A stretch of DNA of 64,000 nucleotides, taken from the NCBI GenBank assembly GCA_036244855.1, contig BQKZ01000008.1, forward strand, positions 123,255 to 187,254, read 5' to 3'. Shown here in pieces: positions 48,169 through 61,309 of this stretch. How positions within the stretch are numbered: position 1 is the first letter of the stretch; the number at the start of each line of letters is the position of its first letter. The translations under genes and the position numbers were made by a program. The notes below the pieces were generated by a model. It searched no databases. It saw only the letters and a list, made by a program, of their open reading frames with translations, and was not told the DNA's origin. The stretch is from Temnopleurus reevesii (lineage: Eukaryota; Echinodermata; Echinoidea; Temnopleuroida; Temnopleuridae).

Positions 48169-49541
48169 CTAAAATGAAGTTAACTTGGCATAAAACTCAT
48201 CCATTCCTTCCTAATATTACGACCTGCATAAGGCCCAAACAGGTCATCCCATCTTGTTCTCTCATTAAACTCCCCCATACTTAAACCAATCACTTCATAA
48301 ATAACAAATTATCCTTGGGGACACCTGAATAATAGAATAATTGATTGTGATAAGAACCAAGAGTGCATTGTAATTGATGTACGGATCATACACCTATCAG
48401 TATCATTGAAGAGAATATAATTTGTCTGACCCCAAATTAATTGGAGACCTTCCTCAATGGGCTGCAAAGGATGATTAATTCCAGATGACTCTTTCTCAGG
48501 ATGGGGTAGCAAAAATTGTTCATTAATAAAAAATAATTATGATTTCAACATGCCTGCTTCCTAGTCACTTATTCAGAGGCGCAGAGGGATATTATAGCAA
48601 TTGAATGGCCTCAGGGCAACACGACAAATATTGTCGGCCCTGAGACATTTCAATGTTGCTATTATTAACCAAATCAGACATCTAGAGCCGAATCAGACAC
48701 ATTTTAGAATATTTTAAATATCTCTCCCATATCAAGTAACACAGAAATTATTTTATAACATTGAAATAATGATATGGTAAAACAACTTACGAAAATGTTG
48801 GTTTGTCATCCAAATGTCACTTTGCACGCCATTGTTAAAGTAATCAACATGCGTCTTCATCAAGATCGCCTAATTAGCAAGTACGCGCATTTAGTGGCAC
48901 AGTGAATATATGCGCTTGATTTTTTACACGCAATTCACCATAGACTTTTCTGAGCGGGCAATATAAGAAAATAATTGACCGAATCGGGCGATATGATTTT
49001 AAAGTATCCTTGCTCAGATGTCTGATGCGGTTAATAATTATTTCTATTTTTGATGGCTAATATAATCAATTTGTTAATCTTGCATGAGGCCATGCTTGGA
49101 AACAATAAAAATAAATAACACTATCGAAGCAATTCCTTATGGGCAGTAATAAAATTACATGCCATTTTAAGCTACATTTTTGTCTGCTATAGCTCATTGT
49201 AAGAAAAAAAAATGTTGTATTATAATAAATTAAGTGTTTGCATATGGAAAGGAACAGACATTTACAATGTCCACAAAGATGGCTCCAAGGTTTGAGGAAT
49301 GTCAGTAACAGAATTACAGCAGTAAATAAGCCTCTTTGAATTATCAAACAATTCATAAAACCTAAAGAAAAAAAAACATACCAAACACATTTCTGAGAAA
49401 ATATTATCAAACTTCTAACAGAATCCAAGCTAACTATCCACAACATACTATCTCTGAGCAAAATTAAAGGCACTTTAGTAAAATATGTCCAGATTTTACT
49501 CATGTGGAATTGCCTAAATGTAAACTCATTCACGACAAACT

Positions 49542-49690
49542 ATATAGGTGCCTTAGCGGAGTGGTTGGGTCTCTGGACTGAAATACATAAAGTAAGGGGT
49601 TCAAATCCCACTCCTGACACTGCTTTTCTTGGACAAGACATTGAGCTATAGTTGCTTCTCTCCACACATAAATAAACAAGTAACTAATAT
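49542..49690 (+). mobile_element. tRNA-derived SINE, Leu/Ser-like head
   Basis: 'GGTGCCTTAGCGGAGTGGTT' (A box) and 'AAGGGGTTCAAATCCCACTC' (B box) are about 45 bp apart, as in a tRNA with a longer variable region. The body 'TTGGACAAGACATTGAGCTA' follows. The head has lost acceptor-stem pairing and lacks a plausible cloverleaf 3' end, so I call it a SINE rather than a tRNA gene. Confidence 0.7.
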
Positions 49691-51104
49691 ACTTGCTGAT
49701 ACAATTTGGCACTACATAGTTGGTAGGCAGCTATAGTAAATTTGATGGGTTGTGTTTAGAGTGCCAGGAGTGCAAGATCATGACAAACATGATCCATACT
49801 TTCTAAGGAATGATAAATTAGCTCATTCTGAAAAAAAAGAACATTTTCAGGAACAATGAAATTTGAGTGACATTTGAGTAAATTTTTATGTCTTTCACTC
49901 TGTTTGTAGTTACCTCTGACAACTGATAACTTTCAGAGTTATCAAGGAGGACACTACAAAAGAGTGAAAACATAAGATATCACTAAACTGCCACTATTTC
50001 AAAAGAATCAAACCGTTTCCAAATGAATATCTTCACTCAATATAAATTATATAGTATAGATTGATATTCATTGGATGATATAGCCATTTAAATCAAATTA
50101 TTGCATATCCTACTTCAACTCTAGAAAAGTTTTATATAAGAATGATTGTAAATCTACATAAACATAGAGACACATATCTCATTGAAAAGAAAATACAGAG
50201 AGTTAATCAATTCCAATTCTAAGAAAGCTCATCACATACAATGTCACAGTGAGGAAGGTCAGGGTTGCCTAACGTTGGGCCTCATTTTACGACGGTCGGT
50301 TGTATTGATTTTAGTCAAGACTGTATTGTAGCGGTCCCCCTGCATAAAGAGATGCATCAACCAATGGGTAAGACTGCTTCCATACTCATTTCCAAATTGC
50401 TAAGCTTTTGGTGGTTGCAAAACATATATGTTGGGTTTTGGGCAATGATGTAAATATCATTTGATAAAATAATGATTAAACAATAGCCCATCTGTTCAGT
50501 TTATGGGGTCTATTCAATGGTTGAAAAAGAGAAGAGAGTAAATGGAAAATGCACTACAAAACAAGGAAATCATTTTGGGGTATAGATTCGATATTAGACC
50601 CTTCTTATCAGCTTTTAATCTTCTAAAACCGTAGTGATTTAAATACTATTTTGAAACAAATGATTTAAATGAAAACTTTGAATTAATCCATTGGTTTAAT
50701 TTGATTTGATTTATTGGTCAGTTGCAAAGTACAGAACAGGATAGCCCACAAAAGACAAAACGGCTCATTTCTAATGGGTTCATGGATGTTTAAGAAAATA
50801 CAACAAACAATAAGAAGATACTTATCAATACAGATCTATCCTAACCATATGAAATGAATGTATAATGAACAGAGAAACAAGCTAATTATGAAACTTATTA
50901 AACAACACATCTAAAAAAAGGATTTAGCATAATCAATATGAAATGCACACTTTTCTGATTTCGGAATTTAGGCAAATATTTTGACGCATACATTTGCCTG
51001 CTGATACATATAGCACTGCCTACTTGTATACTAACTCAATATAAGTACACCCACACACACACAGAACACCCTGAAATAAGTTTCTAGGATAGAAAAAACA
51101 GCTC

Positions 51105-51260
51105 TCAAGCATTGCAGCACCGTCAATTGCCAAGGCTATTTTGTCGCAGCCTCATGAATTGATCGATAATGTGTTTATGTATGGCAGTCGCCATAAAATG
51201 TCAGCTATTGCACATGTGGTGGAGCGAATGCAGATGTACATCTATTCATTGTTCGCATGT
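51105..51260. other. Possible conserved non-coding element
   Basis: This is a repeat-free segment with dense homeodomain-like words ('CATGAATTGATCGATAATGT', 'TTTATGTATGGCAGTCGCCA'). It has no open frame of note. The regulatory role is inferred from composition only. Confidence 0.25.
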
Positions 51261-51654
51261 GGGTAGACCAGAGGAAAATGGTTGAGTGTTCCCATATTTT
51301 TGTGACTTGGGACAGCATTATCATAGCCTTATATGGTAACAATACTCAAGTTTCTACAGGGATTTTGGAGAAATGTATTTTTCAAATAAAAGTTATGTGT
51401 TCATACATGAAAATTGACAACTAAAACTTTACAAAATAAATGATATATAATGCTTTACAAAATGTATATAAAACTGAGCAATTGTTTGTGCAGGTTCCTA
51501 AATGTTATGAACTTGTGGGCATTTGTCGGGGGCTAATGTTTGAATGGAACAATTTAATGTGATAAACCTCACATTATACTGATCTAATGATCTATAAAAT
51601 GAAGCATTGTAAGCCAATATTTCCACAATTGTCGACAAAATCATGAAGTTCATG

Positions 51655-51770
51655 AATTCAAATCCAAACCTTCAACAAACAATTTCATGGAATACCACTG
51701 CACTCAACCCAGGTTGGGTAAATGGGTACATGGCAGGAATATTCATACCTTTAGATTTGCATTTGGATGG
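51655..51770 (+). mobile_element. SINE fragment
   Basis: 'CACTGCACTCAACCCAGGTT' and 'AAATGGGTACATGGCAGGAA' match the body of the SINE at 43824. The tRNA head is largely decayed ('TGAATTCAAATCC'). Confidence 0.65.
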
Positions 51771-51959
51771 AAATCTGCTAAAAACCAGGACATTAATAAA
51801 TGATACAAAAACACAATGAGCATTTTGCAGGGAGAATGTGAGTATCTATTGTCATCTTCCTATGAAGTAAATATTTTTTTGTATATTCTTGACTAGACAA
51901 ATATCACTAATTAGGAATATCAACTTTTTACCATGTAAAATATCACATTATCTCTAAGC

Positions 51960-53330
51960 CATTGGGTTTATAAAAATCATCTCACAAGTTCGTTGAATGT
52001 ATAGAAACCATTATATCTATGATGTCATGTGATGTTGAAGAAGCCATGATTGCCCAATGTCCCCTGGACATTTAACAGTCTAGCAAGGAGGAATCAATCG
52101 GAAAGTGATTTGTTCAATTGCTTTATTACATTAGTTGTTGCCTGCTCCTCAGCTATAGCTTTCTTTGCCCATCCTTTGCCAATGCTCTCTCTCTCCCTAT
52201 TATTCAACATGTGTAGGCACACACTTTGGTTATATTTATCTCTCTCACGCACAAGCATTCTTTAGATTTATTTCTCTCTCTCTCTCTGTCACATGAGTAA
52301 CATATAATAATAATAATAGTAATAATAATAATAGATGCAATTCATATAACGCACGTATCGACTCTGCTGAGTGTTCAAGGCGCTTTGCATTATTATTACC
52401 CTGGCTTTAGCCCGGCAGCCATCAGCGCACTTGGCATTTCGAGAAATAAATATTCCTACCAGGTACCCATTCACCTCACCTGGGTTGAGTGCAGCACAAT
52501 GTGGATGAATTTCTTGCTGAAGGATCCAATATTAGACTTTTAGTGAGTAAAATGGCACATTATCTCTAACACACTAACTGAAATCATCACTGACATAAAG
52601 TCAGTTGATAAACCATATCATATGTGATGTATTCTCATGTTGACAACCCTGTGATTGTTTAATGACCTCTGGGCATCTAAAGGTGACAAACGTAACACAA
52701 TGGCCCAAAATGAAATTTTCACCATGAAAACTAATACTTCATCCACAAAACAATCAATGACTGAATAAAGACCCCTTATGTGCCAGTGAAATGTAATTAA
52801 CCATGTAATCTGTGATGTGTTCTCATATTGGCAACCCAATGATTGTTTAATGACCTCTGGGCATGTAGCAATCTCATAAGTAGGAAACAATCTGAAGTCC
52901 TTTGTTCAATTGCTTTATGTCTAGAATAGACAGCTTTATTTTGTTGCCCAAGTTTTGCTTATACTGTCTTTCTCTTCCTGTATGCGCACACAATTTGTTT
53001 TAATACAAACATACCTTTGCTCATTTCTCTCGCTGATACACAGACATGCAAACACTATTACATTAATTTCCCTTTCTATTTATTTGTCATGATAGGTAAC
53101 AGAAAACGGACGAATATGAGATTCATGAGGGTGTTAAATAGTACATCATCCCTAAAGCAGTGAGTGAGTACTATATATGAAGACCCTTGCAAGTCGGAGA
53201 ACTGTAATTAACCATGTAATCTGTGCTGTCTTTCGATGATGAAGATTCCATGATTGTTTAATGTCCTCAGGGCATGTAGCAGTCTCATAAGTAGGAACCA
53301 ATCTGAAAGTCATTTGTTCAATTGATTACA
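51960..53330. repeat. Irregular repeat cluster ('ATGATTGTTTAATGACCTC' units)
   Basis: Related blocks lie at about 52010-52160, 52560-52690, 52780-52990 and 53205-53360. They share 'GATTGTTTAATGACCTCTGG', 'GTAGCAATCTCATAAGTAGG' and 'TTTGTTCAATTGCTTTAT'. Spacing is uneven because a SINE (52299-52530) and unrelated stretches interrupt the array. Confidence 0.8.
52299..52530 (-). mobile_element. tRNA-derived SINE, head missing
   Basis: It reads 3' to 5' on this strand: (ATA)n tail, 'GTGTTCAAGGCGCTTTGCAT', 'CAGGTACCCATTCACCTCAC', 'GTGCAGCACAATGTGGATGA', then it stops before the B box. It interrupts the repeat cluster at 51960-53330. Confidence 0.8.
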
Positions 53331-54254
53331 TTAGTCTCTGTCCGCTCTTCAGCGGCAGTTTTACTTCCCGCCCATATTTCTTCTCTATGTCTCTCTATGA
53401 TTGTCTCTTCCTTTGTGTACACATACACATAAAGGTCTTTTTGCATGTTTTCTTCATGATCCCCCCCCCCTGTCTAAATTCTCTTATACATGTCTAGTTC
53501 CTCTTACCCCTAACTCATCACCCCCTCTCAATCTAACTTCCCACCATCTTCTATTTGTTCTTCTCTAGATTTCTTTCCTGATTATTCCCTTCAAATCTTC
53601 ATATTCTCAAGCTCTATCTCTCTACTCCTCCTTCTTTCTATTCATCTCTCTATCTCCCCTACAGCTTGTCACTTTCCTTTCCTACTCTCCTCTTTCTCAA
53701 AAACGCATTTGATCATCCCTTCTAATCCTTGCCCCTTCTCTCTATTCCTCCATTTTTTGCTCTATCTGTTTCCTTTCCTCACACTTCTTAACCCATCCCT
53801 CCCTAAATAATAGTTATAGGGGACAAAAAAACCCTCACTCAAGCCTACGTAAGAGCTTCATGAACACAAAAGAAAGTTGGCTTCCTTGTTTATTCACTGA
53901 ACAGATGTGACATATGTTCAACATTTCTCTGCATAATAAGAAGGAAGGACATTTCTTGCACATGTACCTAGCTATTGCGTATGCTTGAATGGGAGTTACT
54001 TTGTCTAAAGCCATAGTCCTATCTGCAGACAGTGCCTCTTCTGTCCTCTGCTTCTTTGACAATAAATCTTCAGCAACAGACAGCTTGAAGCATATATTTC
54101 CTCATCAAGATGCTATAAAGATTCTTCATCTCTCAAGATGGAAGAATATAAATCATTCTCCGCTCTCCTTTCTCCCATTCCCTAACAGCGCCTCTTCTGA
54201 GAGCCACATTCACTCCTACTTATGCATGCAACTAAATACGCTAAGCCACAAGGT

Positions 54255-54440
54255 TCTCTAAAGCCTGGGTAGGCTCGCTATCGTCTGCCGGCGACTCTAA
54301 GAGTGTTTGCTCAGCCGCGAGTCACGGCGTAGCCACCGCCCGGCCCCCAGCACTTAAGCCTGTTCCGCAGCTTTTAATAGAAAGAAAGATGTCCGCCGCG
54401 AGGAGCATGGCATGCGGCAGACAAATCGATGTGAAATATA
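54255..54440. other. GC-rich island, possible regulatory element
   Basis: GC content rises sharply ('CGGCGTAGCCACCGCCCGGC', 'GATGTCCGCCGCGAGGAGCA') in an otherwise AT-rich intron. I find no exon with paired splice sites in it. Minus-strand ATGs exist but no convincing coding frame. Confidence 0.25.
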
Positions 54441-55539
54441 ATTGTTTTGCTTCATGTGCTTGTCTTGGGACATTAGTGAGTGTTTGAAGTCTGTGGAGAT
54501 TTATTTGATAAAAGCACTTCCAAGAATATGCTCCTCAGTGTCCACAATACTCTCCCCACTATCATTAAGTGTAGCACATATATTAAAATATTGCAACCCA
54601 CACATAATCAATAATTTCAAGGACAATTTGGATAATCTTCTGTCTAAAGACCCCAAATGTAATTAAATTGAACAAGCAGTATTCTCTACATAAACCATTG
54701 AAGACAGAATTAAGTAATTCCAATAAACTATGTGCATGGAACAAATAGTTAAAGTTATTAACGGATTAAGGTTACAAATAAAAACATTAATCTCTTTCTC
54801 TTACAATTAAAAACTGAATTTTCAAGCAAATATCACCATAAAAATTTAAGCGAAACATTAGTGATCTCAAAAAGGTGAGAAAGTGTAATGAATATGGTCG
54901 GACATAGATATGCAAGCATATATTATTACAATTGGAATCTACGTCAACAATCTGGCCATATCAAACACCGTAATAATTCTATCATTTTTGATGCATGCTA
55001 CCCTAGACATTCAGTGCAATTCAGAATATTTCATTTACCTGTCATCACTATTTAACTAAGTAGATAATTTTAAAAAAAAGCTAATACCACAGTGATTTTA
55101 TAGCGCATATCACTACCATCCCGGCTCTTTGCGTTTTAAGAGATGTAAGAATGTTGAAAGATTCCATTCAATAAGGATATACTCATTTGAAATGCTTTTT
55201 TGAACGGATTGTGTTAAACTATGGAAAATAGTGACATCACTGGAGAATAAATAATTGAATTCTAAGCTTCCATAGAGATTGCAGGTATTTCTGCACTCAG
55301 ACTGGCACCATTGATGTGCATACATGGACATGACTAATGTGATCCATTAATACAAATAGTCCCATCAAGGAGCCAGAATCTACCGATCAGCAGAGCGAAC
55401 CCAATTTCTAATTTGCATCACCTTTTCATCATCAGGGTGTATTTTTACGTCATGGCTGAATGCGTGTGGATGGAATGTGAGATGTACCAATTAGTAAATG
55501 ACAATATGAGATATCTAGCTTTGACACCTCTACATCAAA

Positions 55540-55985
55540 GCAGAGGGTGGAGGGAGAGGAGCGAAAGAGGTGGAGAGACGGAGAAGGATGTGGGGAAAAG
55601 GGAAAAGAGGTGGAGAGATGGAGAAAGAGGTGGAGAGAATAGGAAAGAGGTCGAGGGAGGGGGGTAGGAATGGACAGAGAGGAAAGAGGTGGAGGGATTG
55701 GAAAGATGTGGAGAAAAGTGGGGAAAGGTGGAAAAAAGGAGAAAGAGGTGGAGAGAAAGGGACAGAGGTGGAGAGAAGGGGAAAGAGGCAGAATGAAGAG
55801 GACAGAGGTGGAGATAGGGACAAAGAGGAGGAGAGAAGGGGAAAGAGATGAAATGAAGAGGACAGAGGTGGAGATACGGAGAAAGAGGTGTAGAGATGGG
55901 GAAAGAAAGGTGCAGAGATGGAGAAAGAGGTGGAGAGAAGGGGAAAGAGATGGAGCAAAGGGGAAAGAGGTAGAGAGAGGGGGAT
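55540..55985. repeat. Polypurine minisatellite, unit about 20-24 bp
   Basis: The variable unit is of type 'GAGAAAGAGGTGGAGAGAAG', almost free of pyrimidines on the plus strand over about 440 bp. Both strands show long open frames (Arg/Glu/Lys-rich on plus, Ser/Leu/Phe/Pro-rich on minus) that are artefacts of the repeat. Confidence 0.93.
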
Positions 55986-57274
55986 ATGAATGGAGGATAA
56001 TTTTCCGTCTTTATGCCGAGACATTTTAATCAATTGCAATAAAATTGTATATTTCCATGAAGATCATATACAAATCTACATTAAGAATGCTACCCAAGAT
56101 TTAATAAATATTAATATTTTTCTGATGAAATGAATAAAGCGAGATCTATTGAGGCTGGTGCACAAGAGTAAAACATGCAGCATTCTTTGAATACTGAGCT
56201 AACGGTTATAATTGGCCTAGAAACACAGCATAGGCAGCACAGATCATATAACAAATATATCTTACACACCCACATATTACTTGCCATATTATTCAATGCA
56301 AGGAGGAAAATATCATGTGCTTGTGTACTATATGAGATTACACCTATACAACGAAATGGGTCGGTATTCAAGGAATTTTCTTCATATATCTAAACGTAGA
56401 CCCCAAAGTACTATTTCATTTCCCTTTTTGGGGGAAATAGCACCAGCCCCAGATTCATTTCAGGGTATTGCACTTTTAGGGATTGCTTTGCAAGTGCAGA
56501 AGCAAATCTAGGTAATCGCATCCTGCATCTTAAAGTACAATTTTGAACTATAAATGGAGGATTGGAATCTTTCATATAAATTCCATTGGGATGTGGTATA
56601 AACTTATCTTGTATTTATGTCACAATTTTAAATCGGACTTGTACAGATTGAATAAAGAAAATAAATTTCTAATTAAATACAACAGTATGCGTCATGTATT
56701 TGCTGCTTTGGTATGGGATATTAAACGTTTTCAAGACACAAATAATCCATTTTAACTGCATGCTTCAATAAAATTTGGAAGACAGAATATACAAATGCAT
56801 TTGTATATCAAATTTGGGGGTACATGTATAACTTAATTTCCAAATTTCCCAGAAGCCCATTCTTTGATCTCCTGATTATTCTTTTTCAACACTTTATGCA
56901 GCGAGCTCTCACATGAGGCTACAAAATACATTACTTTCTTCTCAATTCAAACCTTTTTCTTAAGTTTGTGACACATAATATAATATGCTTCAATGTCTAA
57001 TTAAAAAGCCCCAAAGCTGATTTCATGATAAGCTGAACATCAAATGAAATAAGATTTATATTTCACTTGCTCCTGATAAACATTGAGGACTGTGTGAATG
57101 GACACTGTACTCTTGAGCATATTGCATCTTACAAAAAGGTCAGGGTGGATATTCTTTTACGGCTAATACGATGGAATTTCATTTTCGACCACTTCCAGAA
57201 CTATGCATCATCTTAGAAGCACTCTTGGAGACAGGATGTTCTATCCAAGAAAACCCAAATTACAATTCACACCT

Positions 57275-57600
57275 GAATTAATGAAGGGGCTGTCCAAGGA
57301 GGCTAGCACTCGGGACGGTGGAGTTACTCTGACACTTGGCGTGTAATGCGAGCCGGGGAACGTGAGACAGTAATAAGCCGCAGGCTATAAACGTTTTTAC
57401 GCACAAAGATTCCCATATGGAGCCCCGTTCCAGACAACGGAGGTGTAAGAAAATCAGTAGTGGCACTTGCAAGATATGAAACTCATAGAAATGTGAATCA
57501 GCATTTTGAAACCACCGACTATTCAGCAGTGACGGAGTTGCAAATATTCCAGTGACGGGGTTGCACATATTCCAGAATGCTGATGAGGTGACCTATTATG
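57275..57600. other. Non-repetitive, higher-GC segment
   Basis: The minus-strand frame 57278-57568 stays open for 96 codons. It contains no family I recognise and no good splice sites at its ends. A short direct repeat 'TTGCA.ATATTCCAG' lies at 57538-57573. It could be a regulatory element. Confidence 0.2.
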
Positions 57601-58889
57601 TAAATTAACCAATTGACTACTGAATTCTGAAATACCCATATACTTTGCGTAGGGACTAACTGGGTTGAGTATTCAATGGGTTTAGTGTTCATTTCCTGAC
57701 TAAATTGTAGTGACAGGGGGGGTATTAAAGTCTTTCATCTCATAGAAGGCATTTTTTTCAGCAAGTTGGGTAATCACATTTAAATTACCTATCTTATCAA
57801 TATTTTGTTATGATTGGCATTTATATATTTTAGAAAATGAAAATGAAAAAATGAAAAGTGAAAGCATGACTTACTTTTACCAGTTTAGGATATTTTTTGA
57901 AAACCCCATTAAGAAATATGGAGCAAACATTTTGATTTATTTGTCCTAATGTGGTCATGCACAAAGGACAATTATATTAACACAATGCTCTGTCTACTAT
58001 ATACTTACTTCAAGGTAAAATCTAAACAAAAGGGAAAGAGTGATTTAAAAGAATCTCCACTTTGCAGGTGATTTTTTTATTCCTCTTTTTATTATGAAAA
58101 AGATTTGAAAACAATCTTAATTCAAACAATTATACTCTTGCAGAGACACAACTGTTCTTTTCTCTGTGTTCCTGGAGTTCAATCTTCAGGGGGAAAAAAA
58201 TCATAAAATCGGACATATGTATGAAAAATAAACTATGGAGCTTTTCAAATCTCCAGTAGAAAATGAAATATGCTTAACTATATAATTAACTATCCACTCC
58301 TTTTCTGCTATCCACTCCTTTTCTTCATTCTGAACTTTCGCTTGATTTAACTGATATACTGCTCACATGTTTCTTATTCTCTTTATGTATTTTGTTAAAT
58401 GAATGTCTTACCTGCATTTGGGTTGAGGGGTGTGGGATGGAAAACCTGCGGGTTATGGAGATTAAGTTCTCCTTTTCCACGCCCTGGCATCCCCCTTGAC
58501 TCAAATGCAGGTCTTCATTGTTTCTTTCATGTCTATCCTTGTATATTCTTGATTTCATTGTAACTGTTTTCATTGTTTCTTTCATGTCTAATTCTTTATA
58601 TCCTTGTATATCTTGTATTCTTGATTTCATTGTAACTGTTTTGAATTGCCAAATAAATAATAATAATAATAATAATAACTAAAAAAAGACATGTCATGAA
58701 GATTTCATCATATCTTAAAAACACTTTGATTCCCTATTCTTGTGTTCAATCTACTATTGGAATCAGTATCTATCTGCACCACTTTTCACAAAACTTTGAA
58801 ATAAATCACAAACACCTAAAATCTCTGACTGGTTTCCTCTCATCCAATGAAATAAAGACATTTCAGTAGCTTACGACACTAGCTTTTCA

Positions 58890-59120
58890 CATGATAACAT
58901 CACTGGATCTCGTGAAACCTGTAGGGGCCCTCTCTCTACATATTGTCTACTGTTGATTCACATGTGCCGCTCGTCATTAATAATGCATGGCCTGAGACTG
59001 CTATCGTCGGCTAGAGAGCTATATGGACGTTACTTATTCATGAACTTGGTGGGTCTCTCGGCGGCAGGAGCTGCGCGATTGCGGAAGTGTGACTGTCTGC
59101 GACAGGTTAGGGTGCAAGGT
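58890..59120. other. Possible conserved non-coding element
   Basis: The segment is repeat-free and includes 'CGTCATTAATAATGCATGGC', 'GACGTTACTTATTCATGAAC' and 'CTCTCGGCGGCAGGAGCTGC'. Complex sequence with homeodomain-like and GC-rich words, in AT-rich surroundings, suggests constraint. This is inference. Confidence 0.3.
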
Positions 59121-60253
59121 GTGGCGCTTTGAGAGAGGAACAGTTAGGTAACAAAAATTGGAATCAACAAATGTCCTATAATATGTACAGACAGGCTAGA
59201 GTACTAAAAGGTATGAAACTATGAGAGAGAAACGGGTGATTCTTAAAAATGTTTGTTAAGCTTGGATTCGAACTCATACTACATGTACCATAAAGAGAAG
59301 GTCCTTGTTAAAAGGTGGAATTTCCGTGTTAGCTAATTCATTACAGCCCTTCCTTAAATGCAACAAGTTAGATGAGGTCATGAATATAGTCTTTTCTTTG
59401 AAGGTACCTGTAGGAGATGAAAAGAATGAAATTAAGAGGGGAGGGAATTAAGAAATAGGAAGGATAAAACAATCACAAAGGGAGATAGGTAAAGGGTAAG
59501 ACATGAAAGAGAGAATGGGTAAAAAAGAAAAAGAGGGAAGAGAGGCAAGAGGCAAGAGGAAGGAGGAAGAGGGATAAACTGCGGATTCATGAATCTCAAT
59601 GACATGTTAGGGTAAAAGTGTGGCGCAATAGGAGAGGAACAGAGAGGTGTCACTGAAAAGATATTCTTGACCTCATTTTAAACAATAGAAATTGGGAAGG
59701 AGAGAAAAGGTTTTTTTAAATAAACAAATATTGGGGAAGAGAAAGAGGGGAAGAGCAATAAAATACAAACAAAAATATTGAGATATACAGACAGGAAAAG
59801 AACAGACCGGCAACAGAAAAATATAAAAGTTACCATTGTTTAAAGCAGATTACAAAGTATTACAGCAAAGTACAAGAAAACCCAAAATTGCAAAAAATAG
59901 CACGTCCCACCAGTGTATCATATTGGTAACATGATAAGATGTGGTAATTAGTCACGACACCCATTTATCAACAACCTTCCATCATAGTCCTGATTCCTCA
60001 AGCTCCTGTTACAGCTTTCACACAAATAATATGCTGCCCTCTACGGAGATAATCAGACATATTTATACCCATGCCTATTTCCCGAAGTATGTTAACTTAT
60101 ACACTGCAAGTAGCTGTGAATAAGTGTGAGTATAAATTATGAATATATGTCTGCATGTAGTATGACAGCTGTGCTCCTTTATTTCAATAGTGGAGCCTCC
60201 AAATACATCATGCAAATATTGTGCAGTGCCTATTTCCTGAATTGTGAATCTAT

Positions 60254-60429
60254 GGGGGTGTTGCTCAAAAGTTGCAATTGATCGCAAGTTGCAGTTGATC
60301 GGAACGCGCCAATCAAAATCATTGTTTCATGCGCGTCTTATTAAATGTGCGCACCACACGCGAATGAAAATGCGCGTTACAATTTTCAAAGTTGCAGTTG
60401 ATATGTAGTTGATCTTGAGCAACACCCCA
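60254..60429. mobile_element. PIF/Harbinger-like MITE, 176 bp, copy C
   Basis: The termini 'GGGGGTGTTGCTCAAAAG' and 'CTTGAGCAACACCCC' are flanked by TAT at 60251-60253 and 60430-60432. The interior runs in the opposite orientation to copies A and B ('CCAATCAAAATCATTGTTTC'). Confidence 0.85.
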
Positions 60430-61309
60430 TATGACTACATGTAGTATAACGCTGTGCTTCTTTGCAATAGTGGGTATAAAAAGCCTTTATCCAGTATTTG
60501 AGTATATAAGTAAAAATTCTATTTCTCACTCATTATCTTTATAGTAGATACGATTCTATTATTTTCATTGCAGAAATTATAGAAGATCAGAAATGATTTT
60601 GTTGTATATATTTGCGAACACTAGTATATCATTACAACAATGCAAGTCTTAGTTACGAGGTAGGATCTAAATGATGCTGGCTGTACTGAATACATGTACA
60701 TAATCGTATCTTAACCCTTCAGCAAGCCAATCACCCAAAACTGCCCCTCCTATTACTCACTGAACCGCCTAAAATCACCTGTCGTTTCAACGCACTACTA
60801 TCCATTCTCAAGGGGCTATAATGATAAATTTTGTATGCGTGCAATACCAAATTTTTTAAGTCTTTAAGAAGTCAATTCTACAAAGAAAACTATAAACATA
60901 TTCAGAATTATTTCCTATCATTTAAAAAAAAGAAAACAAAAGAAGACAGCAAGCCATCATACTACAATCAAAGATGTATACAGTGGCCACCCAAGGGAAA
61001 CAGAAAAGTAGCCATTGTCGACAGGTCACCTCTATAGGCACGTTCTATTATATACATTTTGATCAAGCAGGAACCAACATTAGTGGCAACTGTGGACAGG
61101 ACTGGTGGCCACTGTAGACAGGTGGCTGGTAAGAAAGGTTTGACTAAGTATACACCCTCCGCTTAGTGATAGGGCGTTTGTACACAATATCCACTTGCTA
61201 ATGGAATAGTCAATTTGGCGGGACTGGAATAGAGCCCTCTGTTGTTAGATACACTACATTCAAACCAATAAATGTCTTCCTTGTCTACAGTAGATATGAA
61301 ACAACTACA

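Noticed and set aside
49066..49533. 155-codon minus-strand frame, among the longest outside simple repeats
   Set aside because: Composition is AT-driven (Phe, Leu, Ile, Tyr), with no domain, signal or splice context recognised; it ends beside a SINE.
55530..56039. Overlapping frames of 93-169 codons on both strands
   Set aside because: Produced by the polypurine minisatellite.
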